A stretch of DNA of 11,959 nucleotides, from assembly GCA_039930945.1 (NCBI GenBank), contig JBDTSW010000067.1, forward strand, positions 1 through 11,959. Reading direction: 5' to 3'. Each line of letters opens with the position of its first letter. The first letter of the stretch is position 1. The notes under the pieces were generated by a model. That model was not told the DNA's origin. It worked only from the letters and a program-made list of their open reading frames with translations, and made no database searches. This DNA comes from JBDTSW01 sp039930945. Lineage in GTDB: Bacteria; Actinomycetota; Thermoleophilia; Solirubrobacterales; 70-9. Both the position numbers and the translations under genes were made by a program. This document shows positions 1 to 6,717 of the stretch, one piece after another.

Positions 1-1
1 C

Positions 2-244
2 CTGCTCGATCCGGGCACCGCGACCGGCGGCGCCGGCGACCCGCCGATGCACGAGCCGGGCAGCCGCGAGACGGCGGTCGTCCTCGAGGGGTCGCTGAGG
101 CTGGTCATCGACGGCGTGCGCCACGAGCTGAACCAGGGCGACTCGGTCACCTTCGACGCCGATCTCACCCACCACTTCCTCAACGAGGGCACCGCGCCGA
201 CGCGCTTCATCGCCGTCGTCGCCGCCGGGCTGCGCAGGAGCTGA
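2..244 (+). CDS. Cupin-domain protein, C-terminal part (possible HTH-cupin regulator); 5' end outside window
   Basis: An open frame enters from the left edge, is in frame from base 2, and ends with TGA at 242-244, giving 80 visible residues. An internal ATG at 47 is unlikely to be the true start, because the frame and the cupin fold continue upstream. The visible part is a conserved double-stranded beta-barrel: an E-x6-G turn (E23...G30), an acidic-glycine turn (QGDSV, 45-49) and the second cupin motif H57-x3-N61. The first motif keeps H17 and E23 but lacks the usual HxH pair, so metal binding may be altered. Such C-terminal cupins are common in XRE-type HTH regulators, where they sense small molecules. 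The helix-turn-helix would lie off-window, so the regulator reading is inference. The stop lies 2 bases before the leuC start. A stand-alone cupin is the alternative. Confidence 0.75.
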   Translation: MLDPGTATGGAGDPPMHEPGSRETAVVLEGSLRLVIDGVRHELNQGDSVTFDADLTHHFLNEGTAPTRFIAVVAAGLRRS

Positions 245-246
245 TC

Positions 247-1611
247 GTGGCGCGGACGATGTTCGAGAAGATCTGGGACGCGCACGCAGTCGCCGACGGC
301 CTCATCTACATCGACCTTCACCTCGTCCACGAGGTCACCTCTCCGCAGGCGTTCGAGGGGTTGCGGTTGGCCGCTCGCTCGGTGCGCCGCCCCGAGCGCA
401 CGGTGGCCACCGCCGACCACAACGTCCCCACCGACGGCACCGAGACGGCGCGGATGATCGCTGACACGCTCTCGCGCAAGCAGGTCGAGACACTCGAGCT
501 CAACTGCGAGGAGTTCGGCGTGCCGCTGTACTCGCTTGGCTCCGAGCGCCAGGGCATCGTCCACGTGATCGGCCCCGAGCTGGGCCTGACCCAGCCGGGG
601 ATGACGATCGTCTGCGGCGACAGCCACACCTCCACCCACGGCGCCTTCGGCGCGCTCGCCTTCGGCATCGGCACCTCCGAGGTCGAGCACGTGCTCGCCA
701 CGCAGTGCCTGGGCCAGCGCCGTCCGCAGACGATGCGGATCAGCTACTCGGGCAGGCTGGGGGAGGGCGTCAGCGCCAAGGACCTGATCCTGGCGACGAT
801 CGGCAGACTGGGGACCGGCGGGATGGTCGGCCACGCCGTCGAATACGCCGGCGAGACCATCCGCGGGCTGACGATGGAGAATCGGATGACGATCTGCAAC
901 ATGACGATCGAGGGGGGCGGGCGGGCCGGTATGGTCGCCCCGGACGAGGCCACCTTCGAGTGGATCGATGGCCGGCCCGCCGACCCCGCCGACCTCGACG
1001 CGGCCGTGGCGCACTGGCGCCGGGTCCCGACCGACGAGGACGCGAGCTTCGACGCCGAGGTCGAGGTCGACGCCGCCGCGATCTCGCCGATGGTCACCTG
1101 GGGGACCACGCCGGGGCAGGTGATCGAGGTCACCGACTCGGTTCCCGAGCCTGCCGACGAGGTGCAGGAGCGGGCCCTGCGCTACATGGACTTGCGGCCG
1201 GGCACGCCAATGCGCGAAGTCCCGCTGGAACGGGTCTTCATCGGGTCCTGCACGAACTCGCGCATGCAGGACCTGCGCGAGGCCGCCGCGATCGTCGCCG
1301 GCCGCCGGGTGGCCGGCGGCGTCAAGGCGATGGTCGTTCCGGGATCGGCTCGGGTCAAGGCCCAGGCCGAACGGGAAGGGCTCGACGACGTCTTTCGCGC
1401 GGCCGGATTCGACTGGCGCTCCGCCGGGTGCTCGATGTGCCTGGGCATGAACCCCGACATCCTCAGCGAGGGCGAGCGCTGCGCCTCGACCTCGAACCGG
1501 AACTTCGAGGGCCGCCAGGGCAAGGGCGGACGCACACACCTGGTCTCGCCGAAGATGGCCGCGGCGGCGGCGATCGAGGGCCGCTTCGTCGACATCAGGA
1601 CCTGGGGCTGA
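247..1611 (+). CDS. leuC: 3-isopropylmalate dehydratase large subunit
   Basis: The protein is the 454-residue [4Fe-4S] aconitase-family large subunit. With LeuD it isomerises 2-isopropylmalate to 3-isopropylmalate, and in many bacteria also citramalate to 3-methylmalate. Visible motifs are the DHNVPT segment near residue 58, the CGDSHTSTHGAFG block, GSCTNSR with cluster ligand Cys335, and GCSMCLGMNPD with ligands Cys395 and Cys398. The 60- and 3-residue spacing matches the family. The C-terminal substrate block STSNRNFEGRQG is present. Length is slightly short of the usual ~465-470, with no missing motif. The start is GTG at 247: AGGAG at 236-240 is correctly spaced, and the N-terminus MARTMFEKIWDAH matches LeuC proteins. 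It follows the cupin gene by 2 bases and precedes leuD by 2, so co-translation in one operon is likely. Confidence 0.96.
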   Translation: MARTMFEKIWDAHAVADGLIYIDLHLVHEVTSPQAFEGLRLAARSVRRPERTVATADHNVPTDGTETARMIADTLSRKQVETLELNCEEFGVPLYSLGSERQGIVHVIGPELGLTQPGMTIVCGDSHTSTHGAFGALAFGIGTSEVEHVLATQCLGQRRPQTMRISYSGRLGEGVSAKDLILATIGRLGTGGMVGHAVEYAGETIRGLTMENRMTICNMTIEGGGRAGMVAPDEATFEWIDGRPADPADLDAAVAHWRRVPTDEDASFDAEVEVDAAAISPMVTWGTTPGQVIEVTDSVPEPADEVQERALRYMDLRPGTPMREVPLERVFIGSCTNSRMQDLREAAAIVAGRRVAGGVKAMVVPGSARVKAQAEREGLDDVFRAAGFDWRSAGCSMCLGMNPDILSEGERCASTSNRNFEGRQGKGGRTHLVSPKMAAAAAIEGRFVDIRTWG

Positions 1612-1613
1612 GC

Positions 1614-2174
1614 ATGGAGTCGGTGGACGTGATCGAGGGCAATGTCAGCGTGCTCGACCGGGCCGACGTCGACACCGACCAGATCATCCCCAAGCAGTTC
1701 CTGAAGCGGATCGAGCGCACCGGCTTCGGCGAGTTCCTCTTCTATGACTGGCTGCGCGACGGCGAGATCGAACTGGAGCCGAACCCGATCCTGGTCGCCG
1801 GGCGCAACTTCGGCTGCGGCTCCTCGCGCGAGCACGCGGTCTGGGCCCTGCGCCAGTTCGGCTTCGAGGCGGTGGTGGCGCCGTCGTTCTCGGACATCTT
1901 CTACGTCAACTGCACCAAGAACGGGCTCTTGCCGGTGATCCTCGACGCCGAGCACTGCCGAGCGCTCGCCGACGCCGGCGCGGCTCGAATCGACGTCGAC
2001 GATCAGACGGTCACCTTCGCCGGCGGCGTAACCCGCTTCGACATCGACGAAGAGATCAAGCGGAGGATGGTGGGCGGCCTCGACGACATCGCCGTCACCC
2101 TGCTCGACGAGGACGCCATCGACGCCTACGAGGCCGCGGCCGTTGTTCCCGGGCCGGCCACCACCTCGCTATGA
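1614..2174 (+). CDS. leuD: 3-isopropylmalate dehydratase small subunit
   Basis: The 186-residue swivel-domain subunit completes the LeuCD isomerase active site. Diagnostic segments are DVDTDQIIPKQFLKR near residues 19-33, the glycine/serine loop GRNFGCGSSREHA near 64-76 and SFSDIFYVNCTKNGLLP near 90-106. The start ATG at 1614 lies 2 bases after the leuC stop, with GGGG at 1604-1607 as a plausible ribosome site. The same reading frame stays open far upstream through leuC, but only the part from 1614 resembles LeuD. The stop overlaps the following methyltransferase ATG in an ATGA arrangement at 2171-2174. The last ~10 residues (VVPGPATTSL) are a non-conserved tail. Confidence 0.96.
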   Translation: MESVDVIEGNVSVLDRADVDTDQIIPKQFLKRIERTGFGEFLFYDWLRDGEIELEPNPILVAGRNFGCGSSREHAVWALRQFGFEAVVAPSFSDIFYVNCTKNGLLPVILDAEHCRALADAGAARIDVDDQTVTFAGGVTRFDIDEEIKRRMVGGLDDIAVTLLDEDAIDAYEAAAVVPGPATTSL

Positions 2175-2938
2175 GCGGCCCGGTCGATTGGGATGCATCG
2201 GCCTATCACCGGGTCGCCGACAACCAGCAGGAGTGGGGGCTGGAGGTTCTCGATCGGCTCGAGCTGAGCGGCGACGAAACGGTTCTCGACGCCGGCTGCG
2301 GGTCCGGCCGGGTGACGAGCCTGCTCTTGGCGCGACTGCCCCGGGGACGGGTGATCGGCGTCGACGCCTCGCCCTCGATGATCGAGGAGGCGCGATCCAA
2401 CCTCGCCGAACACGCCGATCGGATGGAGCTGATCGTCGCCGATCTGACCGAGCTTGAGCTGCCGCAGCCGGTGGACGCGGCCCTCTCCAACGCCGCCTTC
2501 CACTGGATTGCCGACCATGAACTGCTGTTCGGTCGCCTGCACGAGGCGCTGCGGCCCGGCGGCGTGCTCGAGGCCCAGTGTGGCGGCGAGGGCAACGTCG
2601 CCGAGTGGAAGCGGGCGGTGGAGTCGATCGAGGGCGACGAGCGCTTCGCGCCCTACTTCCGGGGCATCGAGCAGAGCTGGAACTTCGCCTCGGTCGGCGA
2701 CACCGAGGCGCGCCTGGGTCGTGCCGGGTTCGAGGTCGAGCGGATCTGGCTGGAAGAGCGCACCGTCGAGCCGCCCGAGCCCCGCGACTACGTCCGCGCC
2801 GTGGGGCTCTCGAAGCACCTGGCACACCTTCCCGACGAGCTCCAGGACGAGTTCATCGACGCCGTCTTGGGCTCGATGCTGCGCCCGCTGCGCCTCGACT
2901 ACGTCCGCCTCAACATCTCCGCCCGCAGGCCCGAGTGA
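2171..2938 (+). CDS. Class I SAM-dependent methyltransferase, trans-aconitate methyltransferase (Tam)-like
   Basis: This is a 255-residue Rossmann-fold methyltransferase. The SAM-binding motif I is VLDAGCGSG (38-46). The acidic residue that holds the ribose hydroxyls is D65 in GVDASPSMIEEARS, and the post-II acidic segment is VADLTEL (89-95). The SNAAFHWIADHELLF segment (106-120), the downstream LRPGGVLEAQ (127-136), and the C-terminal region with an AGFEVE strand and a DYVRAVGL helix follow the layout of E. coli Tam, which methylates trans-aconitate; I recognise this from memory of the family. Yeast Tmt1 of related function also methylates 3-isopropylmalate. The gene overlaps leuD by ATGA and leuB by GTGA, so it is translationally coupled between two leucine/isoleucine pathway enzymes. 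A small dicarboxylate or tricarboxylate substrate from this pathway is a reasonable inference but is unproven. A generic small-molecule methyltransferase is the alternative. Confidence 0.85.
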   Translation: MSGPVDWDASAYHRVADNQQEWGLEVLDRLELSGDETVLDAGCGSGRVTSLLLARLPRGRVIGVDASPSMIEEARSNLAEHADRMELIVADLTELELPQPVDAALSNAAFHWIADHELLFGRLHEALRPGGVLEAQCGGEGNVAEWKRAVESIEGDERFAPYFRGIEQSWNFASVGDTEARLGRAGFEVERIWLEERTVEPPEPRDYVRAVGLSKHLAHLPDELQDEFIDAVLGSMLRPLRLDYVRLNISARRPE

Positions 2939-4020
2939 GCGCTCCGCAGATCGTGTTGCTGCCCGGGGACGGCATCGGGCCCGAGATCGTCGGCGCGGCG
3001 CGCACGCTGCTCGAGGCGGTCGGCGAGTTCGAGTTCGACTCCCAGCTCGTGGGTGGCGCCTCGATCGACGAGCACGGCAGGGCGCTGACCGATGAGGTCC
3101 TGCGGGCCTGCCGGGAGGCCGACGCGATCCTGCTCGGCGCCGTCGGCGGCCCCAGGTGGGACACCACCGACCCGCGGGCGCCGCGCCCCGAGCAGGGACT
3201 GCTCGGGCTGCGCAAGGGCCTGGGGTTGTTCGCCAACCTGCGCCCGGTGTGCCCGAGCCCATCGCTCGTTGACGCGAGCCCGCTGCGACGCGACCGGATC
3301 GAGGGCACGGACCTCCTGGTCGTTCGCGAGCTCACCGGCGGCATCTACTTCGGCGATTCCGGGCGCGACGGCGATCGCGCTCACGACACCTGCGAGTACA
3401 CGGTCGCCGAGATCGAGCGGATCGCCGAGGTGGCCTTCGATGCCGCCGGGCGCCGCCGCGGCCGGGTGACCTCGGTGGACAAGGCGAACGTGCTCGAGAC
3501 CTCCCGTCTGTGGAGGGAGACGGTGGTCCGTCTGGCCGGCGATCGCCCCGGGGTCAAGCTCGACCACATGCTCGTCGACAACGCGGCGATGCAGCTCGTC
3601 GCCGACCCCGGCGGCTTCGACGTGATCCTCACCGAGAACCTGTTCGGCGACATCCTCAGCGACGAGTCGGCGATGCTCACCGGCTCGCTGGGGATGTTGC
3701 CCTCGGCCAGCCTCGGGGGAGACGGCCCCGGCCTGTTCGAGCCCGTGCACGGCTCGGCGCCGGACATCGCCGGCAAGGGCATCGCCAACCCGCTGGCGAC
3801 CTTCCTCTCGGTGGCGATGATGCTGCGCCACGGCCTCGACCGTCCCGCCGACGCCGAAGCCGTGGAGGCCGCGGTCGAGGGCGCGCTGGAGGCCGGCCTG
3901 CGCACCCCCGACCTCGCCTGGGACGAGTCGCGGCTGCCGCCCGTGCCCGATCTGCCGGAGCAGATCGAGGTCGGAACGCAGGAGATGACCGACGCGGTGC
4001 TGAAGCACCTCGGGACCTAG
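2935..4020 (+). CDS. leuB: 3-isopropylmalate dehydrogenase
   Basis: The 361-residue NAD-dependent beta-decarboxylating dehydrogenase oxidises and decarboxylates 3-isopropylmalate to 2-oxoisocaproate, and probably 3-methylmalate to 2-oxobutyrate when citramalate is the input. Seen are GDGIGPEI (11-18), substrate arginines in GLRKGLGLFANLRP (91-104), catalytic Tyr138 in GGIYFG and Lys183 in SVDKANVLETSR. The Mg ligands are Asp215, Asp239 and Asp243, and the NAD loop is EPVHGSAPDIAGKGIANP (269-286). The start is GTG at 2935, overlapping the methyltransferase TGA (GTGA), with AGG at 2927-2929 upstream; it gives a normal family N-terminus (MSAPQIVLLPGDG). The frame is open further upstream, but that part is out-of-frame methyltransferase sequence. 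Confidence 0.96.
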   Translation: MSAPQIVLLPGDGIGPEIVGAARTLLEAVGEFEFDSQLVGGASIDEHGRALTDEVLRACREADAILLGAVGGPRWDTTDPRAPRPEQGLLGLRKGLGLFANLRPVCPSPSLVDASPLRRDRIEGTDLLVVRELTGGIYFGDSGRDGDRAHDTCEYTVAEIERIAEVAFDAAGRRRGRVTSVDKANVLETSRLWRETVVRLAGDRPGVKLDHMLVDNAAMQLVADPGGFDVILTENLFGDILSDESAMLTGSLGMLPSASLGGDGPGLFEPVHGSAPDIAGKGIANPLATFLSVAMMLRHGLDRPADAEAVEAAVEGALEAGLRTPDLAWDESRLPPVPDLPEQIEVGTQEMTDAVLKHLGT

Positions 4021-4029
4021 CTTCTAGGG

Positions 4030-4035
4030 CATACT
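4030..4035 (+). promoter_or_regulatory. Possible -10 element of a leaderless ilvE promoter
   Basis: The 21 bases between leuB and ilvE are noticeably AT-richer than their surroundings and contain CATACT, which matches TATAAT at 4 of 6 positions. Its 3' end is 6 bases before the ilvE ATG, so transcription would start at or next to the A of the ATG. That spacing is typical of leaderless actinobacterial transcripts. No good Shine-Dalgarno sequence precedes ilvE. No convincing -35 element is visible, so this is tentative. Confidence 0.25.
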
Positions 4036-4041
4036 TGAGCG

Positions 4042-4974
4042 ATGGACAAGTCCGAGTGGATCTGGATGAACGGGGAGTTCGTCGCCTGGGACGACGCCAA
4101 GGTGCACGTCCTCAGCCACGGGCTCCACTACGGCACCGGGGTGTTCGAGGGGATCCGCTGCTACGAGACCGATCGCGGCCCCGCGATCTTTCGTCACCGC
4201 GAGCACCTCGACCGCCTGGCGATGTCCGCGGAGCTCTACTACCTGCCCCTTGGGCACGAGTTGGAGGACATCAGCCAGGCAACCCACGAGTTGATCCGCC
4301 GCAACGAGCTGCGCAGCTGCTACGTCCGGCCGCTCGCCTTCCGCGGGTACGGCGAGATGGGCCTGTACGCGCATTCCGCGCCGGTCGACGTGATCATCGC
4401 GGCCTGGCCCTGGGGCGCCTACCTGGGCGAGGAGAGCAAGCGCGCCGGCATCCGCGCAAAGGTGTCCTCCTGGCGGCGGATCTCGCCCGCCGGCCTGATC
4501 CCGCAGGCGAAGGCCTCGGGCCAGTACCTGAACTCGATCCTCGCCAAGACCGAGAGCGCCAACGCCGGCTACGACGAGGCGATCCTGCTCGATGAGCTGG
4601 GCAACGTCTGTGAGGGATCGGGCGAGAACGTGTTCGTCGTCCGCGACGGCCAGATCGCGACCCCGGGGCACACGGCCTCGATCCTGGACGGGATCTCCCG
4701 CAAGTCGGTGATCCAGATCGCCTCCGACCTCGGCTATCCGATCGTCGAGCGCGACATCGCGCGCTCCGAGCTGTACATGGCCGACGAAGTCTTCCTCTGC
4801 GGCACCGCCGCCGAGCTGGTGCCGGTTCGCGAGGTCGACGACCACGAGATCGGCGCCCCGGGTGAGACCACCAGGGCAATTCAGGCCAAGTACGAGGACG
4901 CGCTGCACGGTCGCGCGCAGGAGTACCTCGAATGGCTGGACTTCGTCGAGGTTCCGAGTAAGGTCACCTCCTGA
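4042..4974 (+). CDS. ilvE: Branched-chain amino acid aminotransferase (class IV PLP)
   Basis: The 310-residue fold-type IV PLP aminotransferase interconverts Ile, Leu and Val with their 2-oxo acids, using glutamate/2-oxoglutarate. It catalyses the last step of the pathways fed by the neighbouring genes. Visible features are LSHGLHYGTGVFEGIRCY (24-41), the Schiff-base lysine Lys157 in PQAKASGQYLNS, the PLP glutamate region CEGSGENVF (190-198), and the phosphate-binding segments DGISRKSV and FLCGTAAELVPVR (251-263). Length matches E. coli IlvE (309). The start is ATG at 4042, giving MDKSEWIWMNGEFV, a normal start for this group. D-amino-acid or aminodeoxychorismate-lyase relatives are less likely, given the length and the full set of IlvE motifs. 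The 21-base gap before it is one of the few breaks in the operon. Confidence 0.95.
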   Translation: MDKSEWIWMNGEFVAWDDAKVHVLSHGLHYGTGVFEGIRCYETDRGPAIFRHREHLDRLAMSAELYYLPLGHELEDISQATHELIRRNELRSCYVRPLAFRGYGEMGLYAHSAPVDVIIAAWPWGAYLGEESKRAGIRAKVSSWRRISPAGLIPQAKASGQYLNSILAKTESANAGYDEAILLDELGNVCEGSGENVFVVRDGQIATPGHTASILDGISRKSVIQIASDLGYPIVERDIARSELYMADEVFLCGTAAELVPVREVDDHEIGAPGETTRAIQAKYEDALHGRAQEYLEWLDFVEVPSKVTS

Positions 4975-5027
4975 TGCTTCACCGGTTCGAGGCGATCGAG
5001 CGAATTAGGGGTGCCGCGGCGGCCTAG
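4974..5027 (+). CDS. Possible 17-residue leader peptide before cimA
   Basis: An ATG shares a base with the ilvE stop (TGATG at 4972-4976) and opens a 17-codon ORF ending in TAG at 5025-5027, encoding MLHRFEAIERIRGAAAA. It contains two Ile codons, ATC at 4995 and ATT at 5004. The ATT sits between CGA and AGG, three codons that look uncommon in the surrounding genes. AAGG at 4960-4963 could be its ribosome site, or it could be reached by reinitiation after ilvE. The last four alanine codons and the stop lie in and just after the 5' arm of the hairpin described next. This layout suits isoleucine-responsive attenuation of cimA. The ORF is very short and could be chance. Confidence 0.3.
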   Translation: MLHRFEAIERIRGAAAA

Positions 5028-5059
5028 CTGCCCCGTGGCCGCGCGGCCGTCGTCCGCGC
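5013..5059 (+). promoter_or_regulatory. Two mutually exclusive GC hairpins in the cimA leader (candidate attenuator)
   Basis: Hairpin A pairs 5013-5024 with 5037-5047: eleven G-C pairs with one bulged G at 5018 and a 12-base loop that contains the leader-ORF stop. Hairpin B pairs GCGCGG at 5041-5046 with CCGCGC at 5054-5059 around a 7-base loop. Both use 5041-5046, so they cannot coexist. A separate perfect 12-base palindrome (5037-5048) overlaps both. No U-tract follows hairpin B, so terminator function is uncertain, and in such GC-rich DNA hairpins arise easily. The rest of the 126-base gap shows only the cimA ribosome site. Confidence 0.35.
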
Positions 5060-5086
5060 ATCCCTCGCTCGACATTCGAACACGGT

Positions 5087-5094
5087 AGGAAAGG
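5087..5094 (+). promoter_or_regulatory. Strong ribosome binding site of cimA
   Basis: AGGAAAGG ends 6 bases before the GTG at 5101 and fixes that GTG as the start. It is the best Shine-Dalgarno in the window. Its presence after a long gap suggests cimA is translated independently of ilvE. Confidence 0.75.
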
Positions 5095-5100
5095 CATCAA

Positions 5101-6717
5101 GTGACTTCCGTAGATCTCTACGACACAACCCTTCGCGACGGTATGCAGGGTCAGGGCATGTCGCTGTCGGCGGCCGAGAAGGTGCGCGTCGTGCAGGCTC
5201 TCGACCGCCTCGGCGTCGGTTTCGTCGAGGCCGGCTTCCCCAGCTCGAACCCGAAGGAGGAGGAGCTGTTTCGGCTGCTCGCCGAGATCGAGCTCGAGAA
5301 CGCCGTCGTCTGCGCCTTCGGCATGACCCGGCGCCGCGGCATCGCTGCCGCGGAGGACGCCGCCCTTCGTACCCTGGTGCAGAGCTTCGCCGGAGTCTGC
5401 ACGCTGGTCGGCAAGACCTGGGGCCTTCACCTGGAGAAGGTCACCAGGGTCTCTCGCGACGAGAACCTGGCGATGATCATCGACTCGGTCGCCTTCTGCC
5501 GGGCCCACGACAAGCGCGTCGTCTACGACGCCGAGCACTTCTTCGACGCCTGGAGCGACGACTCCGGCTACGCGCTCGAGTGCCTGCGAGCCGCGGTCAC
5601 CGGCGGCGCCGAGGCCGTCGCGCTGTGTGATACCAACGGCGCCACGCTGCCGGGCGCCGTGGCCGCCGCGACGACCTCGGTTGTCGCCGAGCTCGGTGAC
5701 CGGGCCGAGGTCGGCATCCACGCCCACAACGACGCCGAGTGCGGCGTCGCCAACTCGCTCGCCGCCGTCGAGGCGGGCGCGAGAATGGTGCAGGGCACGA
5801 TCAACGGGGTGGGGGAGCGCTGCGGCAACGCCAACCTGGTCTCGATCCTGCCGGCGCTCCAGCTCAAGCTCGGGTTCGAGTGCGTCTCGCCGGAGCGGCT
5901 CAGCACCCTGACCGAGACCGCGCACTTCGTCGACGAGATCTGCAACCTCTCGCCGGATCCCGACCAGCCGTATGTGGGTCGCAACGCCTTCGCCCACAAA
6001 GGCGGGATGCACGTCGCCGGCGTCGAGGCCGACGCCCGGACCTTCGAGCACCTCGAGCCGGAGCTGGTCGGCAACAGCCGTGACGTGCTGATCTCCGAGC
6101 TCTCGGGGAAGGGGTCGGTGCTGAACCGCGCCGAGCGATCGGGGATCGCGCTCGACGCCGGCGGCGCCAAGCGCGCGGTCGAGCGGGTCAAGGAACGCGA
6201 GCATCTCGGCTACCAATACGAGGCGGCCGACGCCTCCTTCGACCTGCTGCTGCGTCGCGAGGCCGGCTCATACGTGCCGCTCTTCCGGCTCGAGAGCTTC
6301 CGCGTGATCACCGAGAAGCGGGCTGATGGCGGGGTCGAGACCGAGGCGACGATCAAGGTCTGGGTCGAGGGACGCCGGTACGTGCGCACGGCCGAGGGCA
6401 ACGGCCCGGTCAACGCGCTCGACAAGGCGCTGCGGGCGGCGATCGGTGACCTGCACCCGCACCTGGCCGAGATCGAGTTGGTCAACTACAAGGTGCGGAT
6501 CCTCGACGAGGACCTGGGAACGGGCGCCGTCACCCGCGTCCTGCTGGATTCCTCCGACGGCCACGCCGACTGGGGCACGATCGGGGTCTCCGAGAACATC
6601 ATCGAGGCATCGTGGGAGGCGTTGGTGGAGTCCCTCGAGTACGCCTTCCAACCGAATACCCCGCCTGCGGCCTCCTCCGCTTCGCGTCCGGGCGCCGCAG
6701 GGTCCGCCCAGGGATGA
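5101..6717 (+). CDS. cimA: (R)-citramalate synthase, CimA-type (2-isopropylmalate synthase superfamily)
   Basis: The 538-residue acyltransferase condenses pyruvate with acetyl-CoA to citramalate, the entry to threonine-independent isoleucine synthesis. The catalytic TIM barrel starts LYDTTLRDGMQGQG (6-19) with Arg12 and metal ligand Asp13. It continues with GFVEAGFPSSNPKEEELF (40-57), DAEHFFDAW (143-151), CDTNGATLP (176-184), metal-binding HAHND (207-211) and QGTINGVGERCGNANL (231-246). QPYVGRNAFAHKGGMHV (289-305) follows. Residues ~395-515 form the LeuA-type regulatory dimer domain, which normally binds the end product, here presumably isoleucine. The FGMTRRRG and DAEHFFD signatures point to the citramalate synthase branch (TIGR00977-like) and away from true LeuA; this is from family memory, since no search could be run. 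The last ~20 residues are a Pro/Ala/Ser/Gly-rich tail outside the conserved domain. The start is GTG at 5101 with a strong ribosome site. The stop overlaps the next gene (ATGA). Confidence 0.88.
   Translation: MTSVDLYDTTLRDGMQGQGMSLSAAEKVRVVQALDRLGVGFVEAGFPSSNPKEEELFRLLAEIELENAVVCAFGMTRRRGIAAAEDAALRTLVQSFAGVCTLVGKTWGLHLEKVTRVSRDENLAMIIDSVAFCRAHDKRVVYDAEHFFDAWSDDSGYALECLRAAVTGGAEAVALCDTNGATLPGAVAAATTSVVAELGDRAEVGIHAHNDAECGVANSLAAVEAGARMVQGTINGVGERCGNANLVSILPALQLKLGFECVSPERLSTLTETAHFVDEICNLSPDPDQPYVGRNAFAHKGGMHVAGVEADARTFEHLEPELVGNSRDVLISELSGKGSVLNRAERSGIALDAGGAKRAVERVKEREHLGYQYEAADASFDLLLRREAGSYVPLFRLESFRVITEKRADGGVETEATIKVWVEGRRYVRTAEGNGPVNALDKALRAAIGDLHPHLAEIELVNYKVRILDEDLGTGAVTRVLLDSSDGHADWGTIGVSENIIEASWEALVESLEYAFQPNTPPAASSASRPGAAGSAQG

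Noticed and set aside
705..1613. Upstream extension of the leuD frame through leuC
   Set aside because: The translated extension is Arg/Gly/Pro-rich nonsense overlapping leuC; LeuD homology begins exactly at the ATG at 1614.
2126..3262. Minus-strand open frame of 378 codons across leuD, the methyltransferase and leuB
   Set aside because: It spans three real genes, is Arg/Ala/Gly/Pro-rich and has no motifs, so it is a GC-driven shadow.
4978..5010. Possible sigma-70 promoter (TTCACC ... GAATTA) before cimA
   Set aside because: Both hexamers are poor matches, no proper TANNNT is present, and the segment is better explained as leader sequence.
5005..6216. Long open frame on the minus strand (403 codons) opposite cimA
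   Set aside because: It mirrors the codon periodicity of cimA, has no recognisable domain, and is expected as an antisense shadow in very GC-rich coding DNA. The opposite strand has a full set of conserved motifs.
5101..6717. Calling this gene leuA (2-isopropylmalate synthase)
   Set aside because: Signature segments (FGMTRRRG, DAEHFFD, GERCGNANL context) match the citramalate synthase branch better, although a final decision needs an HMM comparison.
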